A stretch of DNA of 64,000 bases. Origin: CAYXZQ01 sp963717515 (GTDB taxonomy: Archaea; Nanobdellota; Nanobdellia; Woesearchaeales; DSVV01). How positions within the stretch are numbered: position 1 is the stretch's first letter; every line of letters starts with the position of its first letter. The stretch lies in assembly GCA_963717515.1 (NCBI GenBank), contig OY970338.1:1774931-1838930 (forward strand), read 5' to 3'. Under the pieces are notes generated by a model that did not search any database, was not told the DNA's origin, and saw only the letters and a program-made list of their open reading frames with translations. The translations under genes and the position numbers were made by a program. Below, one piece after another: positions 9,661-18,308 of the stretch.

Positions 9661-9693
9661 TCTTTATATATCCATTGCCATCCTTCTGAATAG

Positions 9694-10140
9694 ATGAAAA
9701 AGATGAAAATAAGGTTCCCTATAATCATAGCAGCAATTGCCCTTGCTGACCAGCTCACCAAGTTTCTTGTGAGACTTTATCTTGCACCTGTCCATGATAT
9801 CGCTTTGCTTGGGCCGTTGCTTCACCTGACCTATGCTGAGAACACAGGGGCGGGATTCAGCCTTTTTCAGGATATGAATTCAATCCTGCTGTTCGTCAAC
9901 CTGATTATCATCGGGATGCTCATGTATTTCTTCTTTGAATTCAGGGATGATGAGAAGCTGTTTGTATCCCTGATAATAGGCGGTGCTGCGGGAAACATCA
10001 TTGACAGGATATTCCTTGGTCATGTCATAGATTTCATACATTTACCCTTGTGGCCTATATTCAACCTTGGTGACAGTGCTGTGACCATCGGTGTGGTTGG
10101 CCTGTTGTACCTGTCAATGAGAAAGACGCTTTGGAAATAG
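9694..10140 (+). CDS. lspA: Lipoprotein signal peptidase (signal peptidase II)
   Basis: Integral membrane aspartyl peptidase that cleaves the signal peptide of lipoproteins. It has four hydrophobic helices and both catalytic regions: GNIIDR with the first Asp and FNLGDSAVTIG with the second. At 148 residues it has normal length. LspA is a bacterial enzyme found only sporadically in archaea. Its presence agrees with the lipobox lipoprotein at 7250-7999. TATA (ctttatatatcc) lies about 25 bases upstream of the ATG. Confidence 0.9.
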   Translation: MKKMKIRFPIIIAAIALADQLTKFLVRLYLAPVHDIALLGPLLHLTYAENTGAGFSLFQDMNSILLFVNLIIIGMLMYFFFEFRDDEKLFVSLIIGGAAGNIIDRIFLGHVIDFIHLPLWPIFNLGDSAVTIGVVGLLYLSMRKTLWK

Positions 10141-10149
10141 TTGGAATGC

Positions 10150-10716
10150 TCAGGCTGCTTTTTCGCGCCTTGATGTCTTCCTGGTCGCTTTCTTTGCGGC
10201 GGACTTCTTCTTTGCAGACTTGCTTTTCCTTTTCAACCGTCTCTTTTTTGCAGGTCCCTTCTCTGATGACTCCAGTGCAGGTTTCCTTTCTGGTATAGAG
10301 ACGACTTCCAGGTCTTCAGAAGACTCTTGAGCTGACGGCTTTTCCCTGTTGACACCTTCATATATTTTTGGCCTGACTGCACGCCTGGGCATGATATTTG
10401 ATATGGACACGAAGAATCCAAGGAATGACGGCACAATCACAGCAAGCAGAAGAAGCATTCCTGAACCGACACTCTCGAAAAGATACACAGAATTAAAAAC
10501 CATGGTACCAAAAAGAAGTACAAACAGCATCCAGCCTGAGTTCATGTTCCTGCCGGCTGCAAAAAGAGCAATGCCTGCCATTATTAGAAGGAATAGTAAA
10601 AAATATAACTCTTTAATGAACAGGACCACACTCGCATCAAGTATCATCAATGATATGCCGAAAAAACATATCACTGTCAAAAGCAGTACGAAAAAGTATC
10701 TTGAGAGGCTCATCAT
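10150..10716 (-). CDS. Membrane protein with highly basic C-terminal tail
   Basis: Protein of 188 residues with four to five hydrophobic helices in the first 125 residues. An acidic linker and then a Lys/Arg/Ala-rich tail (AKKKSAAKKATRKTSRR) resemble histone H1-type or nucleic-acid-binding tails. The ATG at 10716 is chosen because a TATA-like tttatatata (about 10734-10743, minus strand) is 25 bases upstream; an in-frame ATG at 10752 lies upstream of that promoter. It may tether nucleic acid to the membrane (inference). No family recognised. Confidence 0.6.
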   Translation of the reverse strand: MMSLSRYFFVLLLTVICFFGISLMILDASVVLFIKELYFLLFLLIMAGIALFAAGRNMNSGWMLFVLLFGTMVFNSVYLFESVGSGMLLLLAVIVPSFLGFFVSISNIMPRRAVRPKIYEGVNREKPSAQESSEDLEVVSIPERKPALESSEKGPAKKRRLKRKSKSAKKKSAAKKATRKTSRREKAA

Positions 10717-10768
10717 AAAATGTAAGTATATTTTATATATAAAGGTTTCCATTAAATAGTAGTATCAA

Positions 10769-11110
10769 TCAGAACTCTTCAAAATCATCGAGCTTCGTGA
10801 GATAGCCCTTGTTCCTGAGGAACTGGACCTGGTTGGGCCTATACTTGAATATTACATCGCCTTTCTTTTCGCCACCGAATTCCCATGGCTGTATGAGGAG
10901 GATATCGCCTTCCCTTACCCAGAGCCTTCTCTTTAGCCTTCCGGGTATCCTGCAAACCCTGGTCTTACCGTCAAGGCATCTCACCTGGGTTCTTGAGCCG
11001 CCAAGCCTCCTCTCCAGGACTCCGAACACCTGGTCGCCCCTTGGAAGTTTGACCCTGCTAATCTCAAGCTCCATAGCCTCTTCCTTGGCTTTGATGTCCT
11101 TTTTACTCAT
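10769..11110 (-). CDS. eif1A: Translation initiation factor aIF1A
   Basis: Archaeal homologue of eIF1A, 113 residues. It has the OB-fold with the conserved RCLDGKTRVCRIPGRLKRRLW and WVREGDILLIQPWEF segments. The protein binds the small ribosomal subunit A site and promotes correct start selection together with aIF1 and aIF2. The acidic C-terminus (LDDFEEF) is short. TATA-like tttaaataaa lies about 25 bases before the start on the minus strand. It is one of the clearest markers that the genome is archaeal. Confidence 0.95.
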   Translation of the reverse strand: MSKKDIKAKEEAMELEISRVKLPRGDQVFGVLERRLGGSRTQVRCLDGKTRVCRIPGRLKRRLWVREGDILLIQPWEFGGEKKGDVIFKYRPNQVQFLRNKGYLTKLDDFEEF

Positions 11111-11275
11111 TTTTTCACTAGGTTCTGTTGTTTTATTTAAAGCTATCGGATAGAGACATAGGCTCAGAAATCTGGCATTTATTAAAGATAGCCTGTATAG
11201 CAGGATTTAATCAGTAATCAAATGTCAAAAAGCTTTATATATGGGTTATCAGCAGATTGATATTGTGTGTTTATC

Positions 11276-12937
11276 ATGAAAATGCTTTCCGTATTGCTGT
11301 TGCTGATCATGTTTCTTCCAGGTGAAGCCCTTGCCATATCCTGCATCACATTCAGGGACTGCCCTGTCAGAGATTGCGCAGGAACTGCCAGGCTGTGCGA
11401 GAGCAACATATGCCAGGATACCCAGTGCATTGTGCCTGCAGCATCTGATATCCGGCAAATTGATGTCGAGACTTTCGGCGAGGCTGTCAAGCCATACGAG
11501 GCAGGCATAAATCTGAGTGAAAAGACAAAGAATCCGAGCCTCATCCAGAACAACATGCTCGCATCATTGGGCATCCAGGGAATCCTCATGCTTCTACTCA
11601 AGGGGATGGTTGTTCTGTTTATCGCGCTCGCGGCCGCATTGTTCTTTGTATTCGCAAAAGAGAAAGGGATTCTTGGCATAGTCCTTGTGGTTTTCGGGGT
11701 CACGATCGTGGCTGTTGCAGGGTTTGCAGTCATCAGCGGAAAAGGCGGCCTGCAGGAAGCGTTCGGAAGAGGTCATACCTGGAATTCAGCTTCAGCCAAA
11801 GATTTTGTGGCTTCATATGCCAGAGAGACTGGTCTTGAGACTGTTCAGAACGACTACTTATCCCCAAGGCTTATCGCTGCCAGGGATTATAAGATTGACA
11901 CGGAAAACAGCGAGACGGATGTCATGGTGCTTGAGATGGACAGCGCTGCATATCTGAGCAGCCTCAGGATAGGAAGCCTGAGCGGTGACAAGATCACGAT
12001 TGCAGGCGAGCATGTCCTGAGGCAGGATTCCGGGTCAGCCATCAGGTATATTTTTGATGAGGATAGATTTGTATTCATAGTCACTGCAAAAAAAGACGAT
12101 ATAGACAGAATCTCTGAAGGGATTATTGGCAGATACCCGGGCGAGCCTACTGAAAGCAGGTTGTTTGCAGAGGATTTAATCCCTCCTGAGATATCAGGCT
12201 TAACTCCGGGAACCGCCCAAATCACCAACAACGACAGGCTGTCATTCACTGTTACAGATGCAGGCTCTGGCGTGGATGCATCGACAATAAGAGTCAAGAA
12301 CCTGGCAGGGCTCACAACTGAATCATGCAAGACTGCCGAAGGCGGTTATCAATGCTCATTCACCCCAAAGGAGCCTCATCAGGGCGAGGTGGATTTTGAG
12401 ATATGGGCATCGGATAAAGCAGGGAATCCAAAGAAGTTACAGGGAAATTTTATATTCGACAGCTCTCCTGCAGAACTTGAGATGTTGTCTCCTGAAGATA
12501 ACGGATATACCAATTCCAGGAGGGTAAGTTTCTTGGTTGCCGATAGCGTATCAGGGATTGCGAGCCTTGAGATTGACGGGGCTCTGCCGGATTCCCAGAC
12601 ATGCAACAAGACAAAGTTATATTGGAAGTGCAGCATTGAAACGAATCCTGCAGAGGGTGAGAAAACCCTGCTGGTTTATGCTCAGGACAATGCAGGAAAT
12701 TCCAGGGTCCTTCACAGCACCTATCATTATGACACTGTTCCACCCAGGATAACAGCAGGGGATTATTCTTTTGACATCACAGATTCTTCGCCCCTTGCTG
12801 CAATCAGGGTCAATGGCGAGAATTTCCCTGCATCTGACTGCACAAGGGAGGACATTGTTCATCACTGCATGAGTGAAGAGAAGATAGATACAGTATATGC
12901 TGAGGACATGGCAGGCAATTCTGCAGAAGCATCCTAA
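11276..12937 (+). CDS. Surface protein with N-terminal membrane region and tandem Ig-like domains
   Basis: Protein of 553 residues. It has a signal peptide (MKMLSVLLLLIMFLPGEALA), a Cys-rich stretch of 40 residues (CITFRDCPVRDCAGTARLC), two adjacent hydrophobic helices near residues 95-160, a soluble alpha/beta region, and then three or four Ig-like beta domains with the repeated DKAGN/DNAGN/DMAGN strand seen in bacterial-type Ig repeats. Paired cysteines inside each repeat suggest disulphides. A TATA (tttatata, 11234-11241) lies upstream; GTG 11267 is an alternative start. A role in cell-surface interactions is inferred. Confidence 0.7.
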   Translation: MKMLSVLLLLIMFLPGEALAISCITFRDCPVRDCAGTARLCESNICQDTQCIVPAASDIRQIDVETFGEAVKPYEAGINLSEKTKNPSLIQNNMLASLGIQGILMLLLKGMVVLFIALAAALFFVFAKEKGILGIVLVVFGVTIVAVAGFAVISGKGGLQEAFGRGHTWNSASAKDFVASYARETGLETVQNDYLSPRLIAARDYKIDTENSETDVMVLEMDSAAYLSSLRIGSLSGDKITIAGEHVLRQDSGSAIRYIFDEDRFVFIVTAKKDDIDRISEGIIGRYPGEPTESRLFAEDLIPPEISGLTPGTAQITNNDRLSFTVTDAGSGVDASTIRVKNLAGLTTESCKTAEGGYQCSFTPKEPHQGEVDFEIWASDKAGNPKKLQGNFIFDSSPAELEMLSPEDNGYTNSRRVSFLVADSVSGIASLEIDGALPDSQTCNKTKLYWKCSIETNPAEGEKTLLVYAQDNAGNSRVLHSTYHYDTVPPRITAGDYSFDITDSSPLAAIRVNGENFPASDCTREDIVHHCMSEEKIDTVYAEDMAGNSAEAS

Positions 12938-12988
12938 ACAAAACATTAATAAATGATGCATTATAACAAGCTTTCAAAGGGGGTTAAT

Positions 12989-13906
12989 GTGAAGACCAGA
13001 ACCATTGTCCTGATATCAGTATCAGCTTTTCTATTGATTTTTCTCATCTTCATATTTAGCATCTTTTCCATACTGTTGTCCGGTGGCAATCCCGGCGGAG
13101 GGAATGTCGCCCTAATACCAGTCAAAGGGGTCATCATGAGCGACGGGTCAAGCTCAATATTCAGTGCGGATATAGCATCTTCGACCGATATAGTAAATGC
13201 AATCGAGAAGGCAGACAATGACCCTGCAATCAAGGCCATGATCCTCGAGATAAACTCACCAGGAGGGACTGCTGTAGCTTCTGATGAGATAGGACAGGCC
13301 CTCAAGTCTACGAACAAGACCAAGGTTGCATGGATAAGGGACATGGGAACAAGCGGTGCTTACTGGATTGCGTCGAACTGCGATGTGATTGTAGCAAACA
13401 GGATGTCTATCACAGGAAGCATCGGGGTGCTGTCATCCTATCTCGAGTTCTCAGGGCTGATGGATGACTACAATGTCACCTATGAGAGGCTTGTCTCTGG
13501 CAAATACAAGGACATCGGCTCGCCATACCGAAAGCTGACAGATGAGGAACAGGGCATGCTCCAGACACAGCTTGACAAGGTCCATGAATACTTCATTGAG
13601 GAGGTCGCCCAGAACAGGCATATCCCCATTGAAAATACCAGGAATTTCTCAACAGGCATGATATTTTTGGGATCAGATGCCATGGACATGGGTCTTGTCG
13701 ACATACTGGGCGGAAAAAGAGAGGCAATCAGCTATATCGAGGACGCCCTGGGGATAAAGGCAGAGATTGTCGAATACAGCAAAAAGACAGGCCTGCTAAA
13801 TATGCTAGCAGGCATCATGTACCAGGGAGCTTTCACAACTGGGAGGGGGATCGCATCCCAGATCCAGGACAGCCAGAACCTCTATTCACTGAATCTTGTC
13901 TCTTGA
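12989..13906 (+). CDS. sppA: Signal peptide peptidase SppA (S49 family)
   Basis: Membrane-anchored serine peptidase that degrades cleaved signal peptides. It has one N-terminal helix, then the S49 core with NSPGGT, nucleophile Ser in GTSGAYWIAS (about residue 122) and general-base Lys in LVSGKYKDIG (about 172). At 305 residues it is the short archaeal or gram-positive form. GTG 12989 is favoured because GGGGGTT lies 5-6 bases upstream; an ATG at 12953 is in frame but has only a TATA-like acattaataaa directly before it. It follows the Ig-like surface gene and precedes a surface-protein operon. Confidence 0.88.
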   Translation: MKTRTIVLISVSAFLLIFLIFIFSIFSILLSGGNPGGGNVALIPVKGVIMSDGSSSIFSADIASSTDIVNAIEKADNDPAIKAMILEINSPGGTAVASDEIGQALKSTNKTKVAWIRDMGTSGAYWIASNCDVIVANRMSITGSIGVLSSYLEFSGLMDDYNVTYERLVSGKYKDIGSPYRKLTDEEQGMLQTQLDKVHEYFIEEVAQNRHIPIENTRNFSTGMIFLGSDAMDMGLVDILGGKREAISYIEDALGIKAEIVEYSKKTGLLNMLAGIMYQGAFTTGRGIASQIQDSQNLYSLNLVS

Positions 13907-13975
13907 CAGAGACAAGAACCCTATATGGAAAAACAAAAGGTTTATATATTAGTTTCTTCAAAATAATTTTTGAAT

Positions 13976-14233
13976 ATGAATCAAGACATAACAAAAACAT
14001 CGCTTGCAGTGCTTCTGGTGATGGCGATGGTCATATCTGTCCTTGGAACCCTGACTGTGATTAAGGCCTATGAAAGCACCAAGATGCCATCTGTGCAGAA
14101 TCCAGGACCTACAGATAACCAAAATCCGCATCAGGGAACTGTCTCATTCTCAATCGTGCCTCCAAGTGAGAAACAAACAGTCTCTGATTCAGGCACAATT
14201 TCTTTTTCAATAACAAAAGGTGATAATCAATGA
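13976..14233 (+). CDS. Small single-helix surface protein
   Basis: Protein of 85 residues with one N-terminal hydrophobic helix (TSLAVLLVMAMVISVLGTLTV) after a short charged start. A Pro/Asn/Gln-rich linker and two copies of a GTVSFSI/GTISFSI strand motif follow. The N-terminus resembles that of the next gene (NKTLAFLLVGAIVVSLFGT), so the two are probably paralogues by N-terminal anchor. A TATA (tttatatatt, 13942-13951) lies 25-30 bases upstream and is the likely promoter for the whole block to 18308. The stop overlaps the next ATG by four bases (ATGA). Confidence 0.6.
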   Translation: MNQDITKTSLAVLLVMAMVISVLGTLTVIKAYESTKMPSVQNPGPTDNQNPHQGTVSFSIVPPSEKQTVSDSGTISFSITKGDNQ

Positions 14234-14916
14234 ATGAAGAAATCTCAAACAAGACACTTGCTTTCCTCCTTGTGGGGGCTATTGTTGTATCATTATTTGG
14301 AACATTCATCAGCCTTGACAAGCTGAACAAGCTATCAGGGCCAAGCAGCATAACTGGCATGTTGACCAAAACAGGGACTGTCCAGCTGGATGTGGGAGGC
14401 CTGGAATCGTTCAAGGTCAACACAAATATAAATTTCGGAGCTCTCAGCCCCAACGCCTCAAAGCTTTGGGCAAGCACCGACACAACCAACGACTGGCTGG
14501 GAACAAATGCCAATGACTGCACCGACATATCCGGAGGAGTAAATGACTGCAATGGGATGATCATCGAGAATGACGGCAACGCAGTCCTCAACATCTCATT
14601 CAACACTACATCCAATGCAGCATCATTCATCGGGGGTTCTGACCCAGTCGCACCACAGTTCAGGTATTATGCAAGGGAAGGCAACCAGTCAGGTGCGGGA
14701 AATGAGGATGGATGCTCAGGTTCAGTCACAAACGGTGGACCGGGTTGGACAGAGATAGCAGCTGACACTGATTACGCCATCTGCACAGGCAACAGCGGCC
14801 AGGGATTTGACTTCGCGGCAGGCTCAGATAAGTTGGCTCTCGAATTCAACCTGACAATCCCGACGGATGCACCGCAGGCATTAAAGTCTGCAACAATCAC
14901 CATATTCAACACATAA
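14230..14916 (+). CDS. Membrane-anchored extracellular beta protein
   Basis: Protein of 228 residues. After eight residues there is a hydrophobic helix (LAFLLVGAIVVSLFGTFISL), then an extracellular beta-rich domain with GTVQLDVGGLESFKVNTN, many Asn-Xaa-Ser/Thr sites (NISFNTTSN) that could be N-glycosylated, and a few Cys. The fold recalls archaeal pilin-like or S-layer-associated proteins, but no family is identified. It is translationally coupled to the upstream gene. The next gene starts one base after its TAA. Confidence 0.6.
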   Translation: MNEEISNKTLAFLLVGAIVVSLFGTFISLDKLNKLSGPSSITGMLTKTGTVQLDVGGLESFKVNTNINFGALSPNASKLWASTDTTNDWLGTNANDCTDISGGVNDCNGMIIENDGNAVLNISFNTTSNAASFIGGSDPVAPQFRYYAREGNQSGAGNEDGCSGSVTNGGPGWTEIAADTDYAICTGNSGQGFDFAAGSDKLALEFNLTIPTDAPQALKSATITIFNT

Positions 14917-14917
14917 A

Positions 14918-16110
14918 ATGAAGTTTTTTTTTTTCTTCTGATTCTCGGAATCCTTCTTTCCAGCAGTGCTCTCTCCCTTGGGATATCAACACCTCATTCA
15001 ATAACATTTGAGCCTAATCTCAAGGAGGAGTTCCAGCTCTGCGTCAGGAACAGCGAGGATTATGATTTCCCTGTGTATCTAACTGTTGAAGGTCCTGTGG
15101 CCGAGTATGTCACTCTCGAGAAGACTGAATTAACCCTAAAGCCCAATCAGATGGCCTGCCAGAACTACATAGTCCAATTACCCGAGAAGCTCGATTTCTA
15201 CGGGCCAAGCACCACAAAGATATGGGTAAAGCAGAAAGCAACATCCGGAACAGGCTCTATCCAGGTCCTCACCAGCGTCCACCACAAGCTCAAGGTGTTT
15301 GTCCCGTATCCTGACAAGTATGTCGGAATAACGCTCTCAGCAGAGGATGTCAATTCCAATGAGCCTGTGCAGTTCACGATAACTGCAAATAATCTGGGAC
15401 AGGAGGATGTGGATAAAGCCAACGCGAGGGTCGACATTTACGGTGCAGACGACTACAAGAATTTTGTGACAACCCTCTATACCAGCACCAAGCCCATTGC
15501 GAGCATGGAATCTGCTGATTTCTATGCAGTTTTTGACACAGTAGGCATTGTCCCGGGATATTACCAGGCTAATGCAGTAATGTATTATGATGGTAATTCA
15601 GCAAATGCAAGCGGGATATTCAAGATTGGTACTCTGCTCGTGAGGATCGACAATCAGACCGATAAGGCAGTCGCAGGCAAGATAGACCCATTCGATATCA
15701 CAATAGAGAGCAGGTGGAACAATGGCATTGACGGCGTGAGTGCAAAAGCTGAATTCGAAAGGATCAAGGAGCCTGTCGTGACAAGGACAGTCAATCTCGC
15801 CCCTTGGGAGAAGACGACCCTTAAAAACTTTATCGACCTGACAGGTGTCAAGCCTGGTGAGTACGAGGGAAAGATTACTGTATATTATGCAAATGAATCC
15901 AGTTCAGAAGATGCAGTCCTGAAAGTCATATCAGAGGCTGAGGCAACTGTCGAAGTTCCAGAGAACATTGGAGCTGTAAATAAAACAGGTCAGCCCGACC
16001 AGGGTGTTGGAAGCAGCCTATCCCTGACAAACATACTGCTGATAGTGGTGATCCTGATGGTCATAGCAGACCTATTATATATATTCTACAGGAAGCGAAA
16101 AAATGAATAA
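14918..16110 (+). CDS. Surface beta-sandwich protein with C-terminal anchor, frameshifted in its signal peptide
   Basis: From 15073 on, a frame of 345 residues encodes three or so beta-sandwich repeats (NEW3/CARDB-like), ending in a transmembrane helix and the basic tail RKRKNE. Upstream the same frame continues without any ATG, GTG or TTG and encodes FFLLILGILLSSSALSLG, a clear signal peptide. The only sensible start is ATG 14918 (one base after the previous stop), which is one base out of frame. An 11-T run (14924-14934) lies between them, and a twelfth T would give an intact 397-residue protein. The result is either a homopolymer error, a real mutation or polymerase slippage. It overlaps the next gene by 8 bases. 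Confidence 0.75.
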
Positions 16111-16534
16111 GAACAGGAAGAATATGAAGGTAATCATACTGGTTGTATTATTGTTAGTCATAGCAATATTTTTGACATTGATTGTGTATTACAGGTTCAT
16201 CTTCATAAAATCAGAGAACATTTACATGGATTTGACTGTAGGCAACAATATAGGTTTCAATACAGATACCGATGCCCTGCATTTCGGAACATTATATCCC
16301 GGAGGCGAGGCAAGAAGAACGATAATTATCAGGAACAGCAACAATTTTCCTGTCACTGTCAGCATAGGGGTCTCAGGTGAGATGGCCGACTGGGTCACTG
16401 TTGTCAATGATGATATATTGGTCGGGCCGAAAAGCAATTCATCGATTGATTTCATCGCAAGTCCGCCCCCAGGGACCGGACTCGGCACATACACAGGAAA
16501 CTCTTTAGTTGTTATGAAGAGAAAGTTTGACTGA
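16103..16534 (+). CDS. Single-pass membrane protein with extracellular beta domain
   Basis: Protein of 143 residues. A basic N-terminus (MNKNRKNMK), one long hydrophobic helix (residues about 9-31) and an extracellular domain of about 110 residues with LHFGTLYPGGEARRTIIIRN. The pattern is like Ig-like or 'beta-sandwich' domains that cap membrane-proximal assemblies. It overlaps the upstream gene by eight bases, and the next gene begins eight bases after its stop, so it is part of the same transcript. Function unknown. Confidence 0.6.
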   Translation: MNKNRKNMKVIILVVLLLVIAIFLTLIVYYRFIFIKSENIYMDLTVGNNIGFNTDTDALHFGTLYPGGEARRTIIIRNSNNFPVTVSIGVSGEMADWVTVVNDDILVGPKSNSSIDFIASPPPGTGLGTYTGNSLVVMKRKFD

Positions 16535-16541
16535 TGGCAAC

Positions 16542-18308
16542 ATGGCTTCATATCTCAGAAAAACATTAAACTACCTTGGTGAATCCATCGAAGAGGTCAT
16601 CCTGACAGGGATAATCATCCTCAATGTGATTGATTTTCTCGGCATGCTCAACCCTGACTGGGATTATTTAAAGAAGATAGTATCATGGACTGCGCTCGGC
16701 TATCTCCTCTACAGGGCAAGCCTTACAAAACTGTTTTTCGGCGTCAAAAAGAAGTTCCCTGATTTTCTACTGGTCGTCTCCTACTTTCTGCTGAGCATCA
16801 AGAATGTACTTTCAGTTTCTTTGAACTCCATAACCAACCTTGCTGCCAAAGGCGCGGGATTCTGGGCAAACCTCCACCCTGTTTCAGGAGGGAATTTGGC
16901 AGGCAGCGCAAGGGTTATTGATATAAGCTCATCCCTCAGTAATGTCGATCTCAGGACAGTGACCAGCATCCCACTCGGGAGCGCGATGGACAACCTGACC
17001 AGGGCAGTCACTTACAATGCCGGATTCCCTCTCAAGCCAAATGAGATATTTGTAAGGATAAGCAACAATGTGGGCAGCGGCCTTTTTTATGTCGAGCCAA
17101 GGTTCATTGTTCACAGGTGGCACAATTTCCTCATCGACCATATGTTCAATCTCCAGAAATATGCCCTTGCTGCAGGCTTTGTAATGCTGTTGGCACTTAC
17201 AATCTATTTTGTGGCAAGGATAAGGATAAGGGGTCCGAGCCTGATGAATATCATCGAGGAAGAAGGCGAGCCGCCGAAAAATCTCGGGAAGTTTGCCGTG
17301 AGGCTTGCAATAATATTCCTGCTGCTGAATTTCTTCTATATCGCAGTTTTCAACCTCACCCTGGAGTGGCTTGGGTTTGCCGTGGATGCTCCTATACTCA
17401 TGATAGCAATATTCTTCTATCTTCTTGTATGGCTCAAGCATCATAAGAGATTTAGCACTGAAAGCATCATCTACAAGGTCGGCAATTTCGGCCAGGATTT
17501 CTACATGAAATTCATTGAACTTTTCCAGACGAGGAGAGGGCTGCTTCTCGGCCTGTCAGGGATGCTTGTCCTGCACATGCTCACAGACATTGGAAATTTT
17601 ATTTTGCCTTACGTGACTGGCCTCTACCCTCCTCTGTATTTTCAGGAGCTCGGCGCAGGCCACAGCCCGATTTTCAGCATTGGTGGCCTGTTCGGCATAG
17701 GGGCAGCAAGCCTTTATCATGCTGACTTATCGATGGTATCAGGCATTGGGGAATATGTGAAAGTGACTTACCTTTATGCAGCTAATGTAATCTCGATCCT
17801 TTTGATATTTGCCGCGCCGGCAGTGATTTGGTATGCCATATTCAGGAAGAGGGAGGTTGATGTCCCGGGTTACGTGCTTGCGGCATTTTTCGGCTCATTT
17901 GTCTGTTCAATAGCAGCTCCTGCATTCAGCATGGGAAGGATCAACTCACCGCTGCTTGTAGGAGTGGACATTACAACACACAGCATAATCAATTCGCTCC
18001 TCTATCCAGCAACATCCGTGGTGGCGGTCTCTGTGATCGTATTTGCTGCATCGCTGGCTATCTCATACAGCGAGAGGCATAAGCCAAAGCTCATAATAGC
18101 TGCACTCCTTGTGTCATTCTATTTTTTCGGGAGATATATCTACTATTTCTTCATCGATACCGGCAGCTATTATGTCAGGATAGTTGCAGGCAACCTGAAC
18201 AACGGAGAATATTTTCTCGGATTCTACCTGTTCATATTCCTGGCCCTGACCATAATATTCTATTCGGGCGGGTTTTTCTCATTCATATATGAATTCGTCA
18301 AGGGCTAA
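16542..18308 (+). CDS. Large polytopic membrane protein, unknown function
   Basis: Protein of 588 residues with about twelve hydrophobic helices and one extracellular loop near residues 100-190. It has short basic and acidic cytoplasmic connectors (RIRIRGPSLMNIIEEEGEPPKN). No transport or glycosyltransferase motif is recognised. ATG 16542 is used; a TTG at 16527 overlaps the upstream gene. It closes the surface-protein operon and could be the translocation, assembly or anchoring partner of the small extracellular proteins encoded before it (inference). It ends with a four-base convergent overlap with the beta-helix gene. Confidence 0.6.
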   Translation: MASYLRKTLNYLGESIEEVILTGIIILNVIDFLGMLNPDWDYLKKIVSWTALGYLLYRASLTKLFFGVKKKFPDFLLVVSYFLLSIKNVLSVSLNSITNLAAKGAGFWANLHPVSGGNLAGSARVIDISSSLSNVDLRTVTSIPLGSAMDNLTRAVTYNAGFPLKPNEIFVRISNNVGSGLFYVEPRFIVHRWHNFLIDHMFNLQKYALAAGFVMLLALTIYFVARIRIRGPSLMNIIEEEGEPPKNLGKFAVRLAIIFLLLNFFYIAVFNLTLEWLGFAVDAPILMIAIFFYLLVWLKHHKRFSTESIIYKVGNFGQDFYMKFIELFQTRRGLLLGLSGMLVLHMLTDIGNFILPYVTGLYPPLYFQELGAGHSPIFSIGGLFGIGAASLYHADLSMVSGIGEYVKVTYLYAANVISILLIFAAPAVIWYAIFRKREVDVPGYVLAAFFGSFVCSIAAPAFSMGRINSPLLVGVDITTHSIINSLLYPATSVVAVSVIVFAASLAISYSERHKPKLIIAALLVSFYFFGRYIYYFFIDTGSYYVRIVAGNLNNGEYFLGFYLFIFLALTIIFYSGGFFSFIYEFVKG

